DNA from: Pyrinomonadaceae bacterium
Lineage (GTDB): Bacteria; Acidobacteriota; Blastocatellia; Pyrinomonadales; Pyrinomonadaceae
Reading direction: 5' to 3'
Length of the DNA stretch: 5,508 nucleotides
Assembly (NCBI GenBank): GCA_018060305.1
Contig: JAGOWF010000196.1
Location: 1-5,508 of the forward strand
The position numbers and the translations under genes were made by a program. The notes under the pieces were generated by a model. It made no database searches, had not been told where the DNA came from, and was given only the letters and a program-made list of their open reading frames with translations. Below are positions 4,484 to 5,508 of this stretch, piece after piece (the first letter of the stretch is position 1; each line of letters begins with the position of its first letter).

Positions 4484-5508
4484 ATGACGTCGTCAATTCA
4501 GCCCATTTTGGACAAGGTCCTCGCCGGTGAACGCCTGTCAGCCGCAGACTGCACTGCGTTATTGAGCTCGCGCGATATCGCCCGTATCGGTGTCACTGCC
4601 GACGAAGTCCGACAGCGCAAGAATCCCGGCGATGTCGTCACCTATATCATTGACCGCAATATCAATTACACCAATGTTTGCAACGTCGTATGCACATTCT
4701 GCGCGTTCTATCGCCGGCCCGGAAAGCCCGACACCTACGTCCATTCGATCGACGAGATCTGCAAACGGATCGACGAGACAATAGAGCTCGGCGGCACCGG
4801 CGTGCTGATGCAGGGCGGGCTGCATCCGGATTTTAATATCGAGTGGTACGAGGAACTGCTCTCGACGCTGCACGCTAAGTATCCGAAGTTTCAACTTCAC
4901 TGTTTCTCGCCGCCCGAGATACACAATATTCACCTGATCTCAGGCCTCGATTACGTCACGATAATGCAGCGGCTAAAGGATGCAGGACTCAATTCAATGC
5001 CGGGCGGCGGCGCCGAGATACTCGATGACGAGGTGCGAAAACGCGTTTCGACAAAATGCACCTCGCAGGAGTGGCTCGATGTGATGCGTGCAGTGCATGA
5101 GGTCGGTTTGAGATCGACAGCGACGATGATGTTTGGCATCGGCGACGGCATCTCGCATCGAGTCGCGCATTTGCAGAAGATACGTGATCTGCAGGATGAG
5201 ACCGGCGGATTCACAGCCTTTATCCCGTGGACGTTCCAACGCGAGAACACCGCCCTCGGCCGTAAGATCACCGAGGAACCGACCGGCATCGATTACCTGC
5301 AGATGCTCGCGGTCTCACGACTGTTCCTCGACAATGTCCAACACATCCAGGCCTCATGGCTCACGCAGGGCCTGAAACTCGGCCAGGTCGCCCTCCGCTA
5401 CGGCGCCGACGACATGGGCTCGATCATGATCGAAGAAAACGTAGTCTCAGCCGCCGGCGCCTCAACCTCCGCATGCGAACGCGACCTCCGCTACCAGATC
5501 CGCGAAGC
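4484..5508 (+). CDS. mqnC: Cyclic dehypoxanthinyl futalosine synthase MqnC (radical SAM); C-terminus cut off by the window edge
   Basis: MqnC is a cytoplasmic radical SAM enzyme that cyclises dehypoxanthine futalosine, the step after futalosine hydrolysis in menaquinone synthesis. The frame is open from ATG 4484 to the right edge for 341 complete codons; family members are about 360-380 residues, so only a short tail is missing. The cluster-binding motif is CNVVCTFC, with Cys66, Cys70 and Cys73 (CxxxCxxC). The SAM-binding GGTGVLMQGGLHPD is at 103-116, and the family signature MPGGGAEIL at 172-180. A block ending LQDETGGFTAFIPWTFQ is at about 236-252, and QASWLTQGLKLGQVAL is near 289-304. PGGGAEIL and FTAFIPW distinguish it from the related MqnE and CofG/CofH. 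One local difference is GIGDGISHRV at 218-227, where I recall a G.VET..ER-type sequence in many homologues. The gene is divergent from the DUF1905/OmdA gene and on the same strand as mqnA. The identification is secure. Confidence 0.97.
   Translation, partial: MTSSIQPILDKVLAGERLSAADCTALLSSRDIARIGVTADEVRQRKNPGDVVTYIIDRNINYTNVCNVVCTFCAFYRRPGKPDTYVHSIDEICKRIDETIELGGTGVLMQGGLHPDFNIEWYEELLSTLHAKYPKFQLHCFSPPEIHNIHLISGLDYVTIMQRLKDAGLNSMPGGGAEILDDEVRKRVSTKCTSQEWLDVMRAVHEVGLRSTATMMFGIGDGISHRVAHLQKIRDLQDETGGFTAFIPWTFQRENTALGRKITEEPTGIDYLQMLAVSRLFLDNVQHIQASWLTQGLKLGQVALRYGADDMGSIMIEENVVSAAGASTSACERDLRYQIRE

Noticed and set aside
4559..4933. A 124-codon minus-strand frame inside mqnC
   Set aside because: It is antisense to the radical SAM core of mqnC, with no start context or domain of its own.

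Overview
The window is a compact, mostly coding stretch of a bacterial chromosome. I see seven protein-coding genes: two cut by the window edges and five complete. There are no RNA genes, mobile elements, CRISPR arrays or long repeats. The gene set is housekeeping and metabolic: a membrane-anchored peptidyl-prolyl isomerase (PpiD-like), NAD kinase, an alkyltransferase-like DNA repair protein, a kynurenine-formamidase-like cyclase, MqnA, a DUF1905/OmdA-type protein, and MqnC. Making menaquinone by the futalosine route, having a PpiD/SurA-type envelope chaperone and a moderately GC-rich composition fit a Gram-negative, menaquinone-using lineage. My best guess is Acidobacteriota (Blastocatellia/Pyrinomonadaceae-like). 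That is inference from protein flavour, not proof.

Layout: (1) 1-1049, minus strand, the N-terminal part of the PpiD-like chaperone, which runs off the left edge. (2) 1050-1210, a divergent intergenic region with a strong sigma70-like promoter for the chaperone and a weak candidate for nadK. (3) 1211-2047, plus strand, nadK. (4) 2051-3039, minus strand, a two-gene operon: the GTG-started cyclase and then the alkyltransferase-like gene, joined by an ATGA stop/start overlap. (5) 3040-3124, a divergent promoter region. (6) 3125-3913, plus strand, mqnA. (7) 3910-4443, minus strand, the DUF1905/OmdA gene, whose stop codon overlaps the mqnA stop. (8) 4444-4483, a 40-bp divergent promoter region. 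(9) 4484-5508, plus strand, mqnC, which runs off the right edge.

Functionally, mqnA (chorismate dehydratase, first step) and mqnC (cyclic dehypoxanthinyl futalosine synthase, radical SAM) are two steps of one pathway, with an unrelated opposite-strand gene between them. The other genes have no obvious shared pathway. The strand changes at almost every gene, at convergent junctions of +3 and -4 bp and divergent spacers of 40, 85 and 161 bp.

I did not find an undescribed defence or mobile system. The most interesting structure is regulatory. Three start codons (cyclase, DUF1905/OmdA gene, mqnC) each sit exactly 7 nt downstream of a -10-like hexamer, and none has a usable Shine-Dalgarno sequence, which suggests leaderless transcripts. 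The cyclase promoter also has a near-perfect 9-bp tandem repeat that exactly fills the spacer between -35 and -10.
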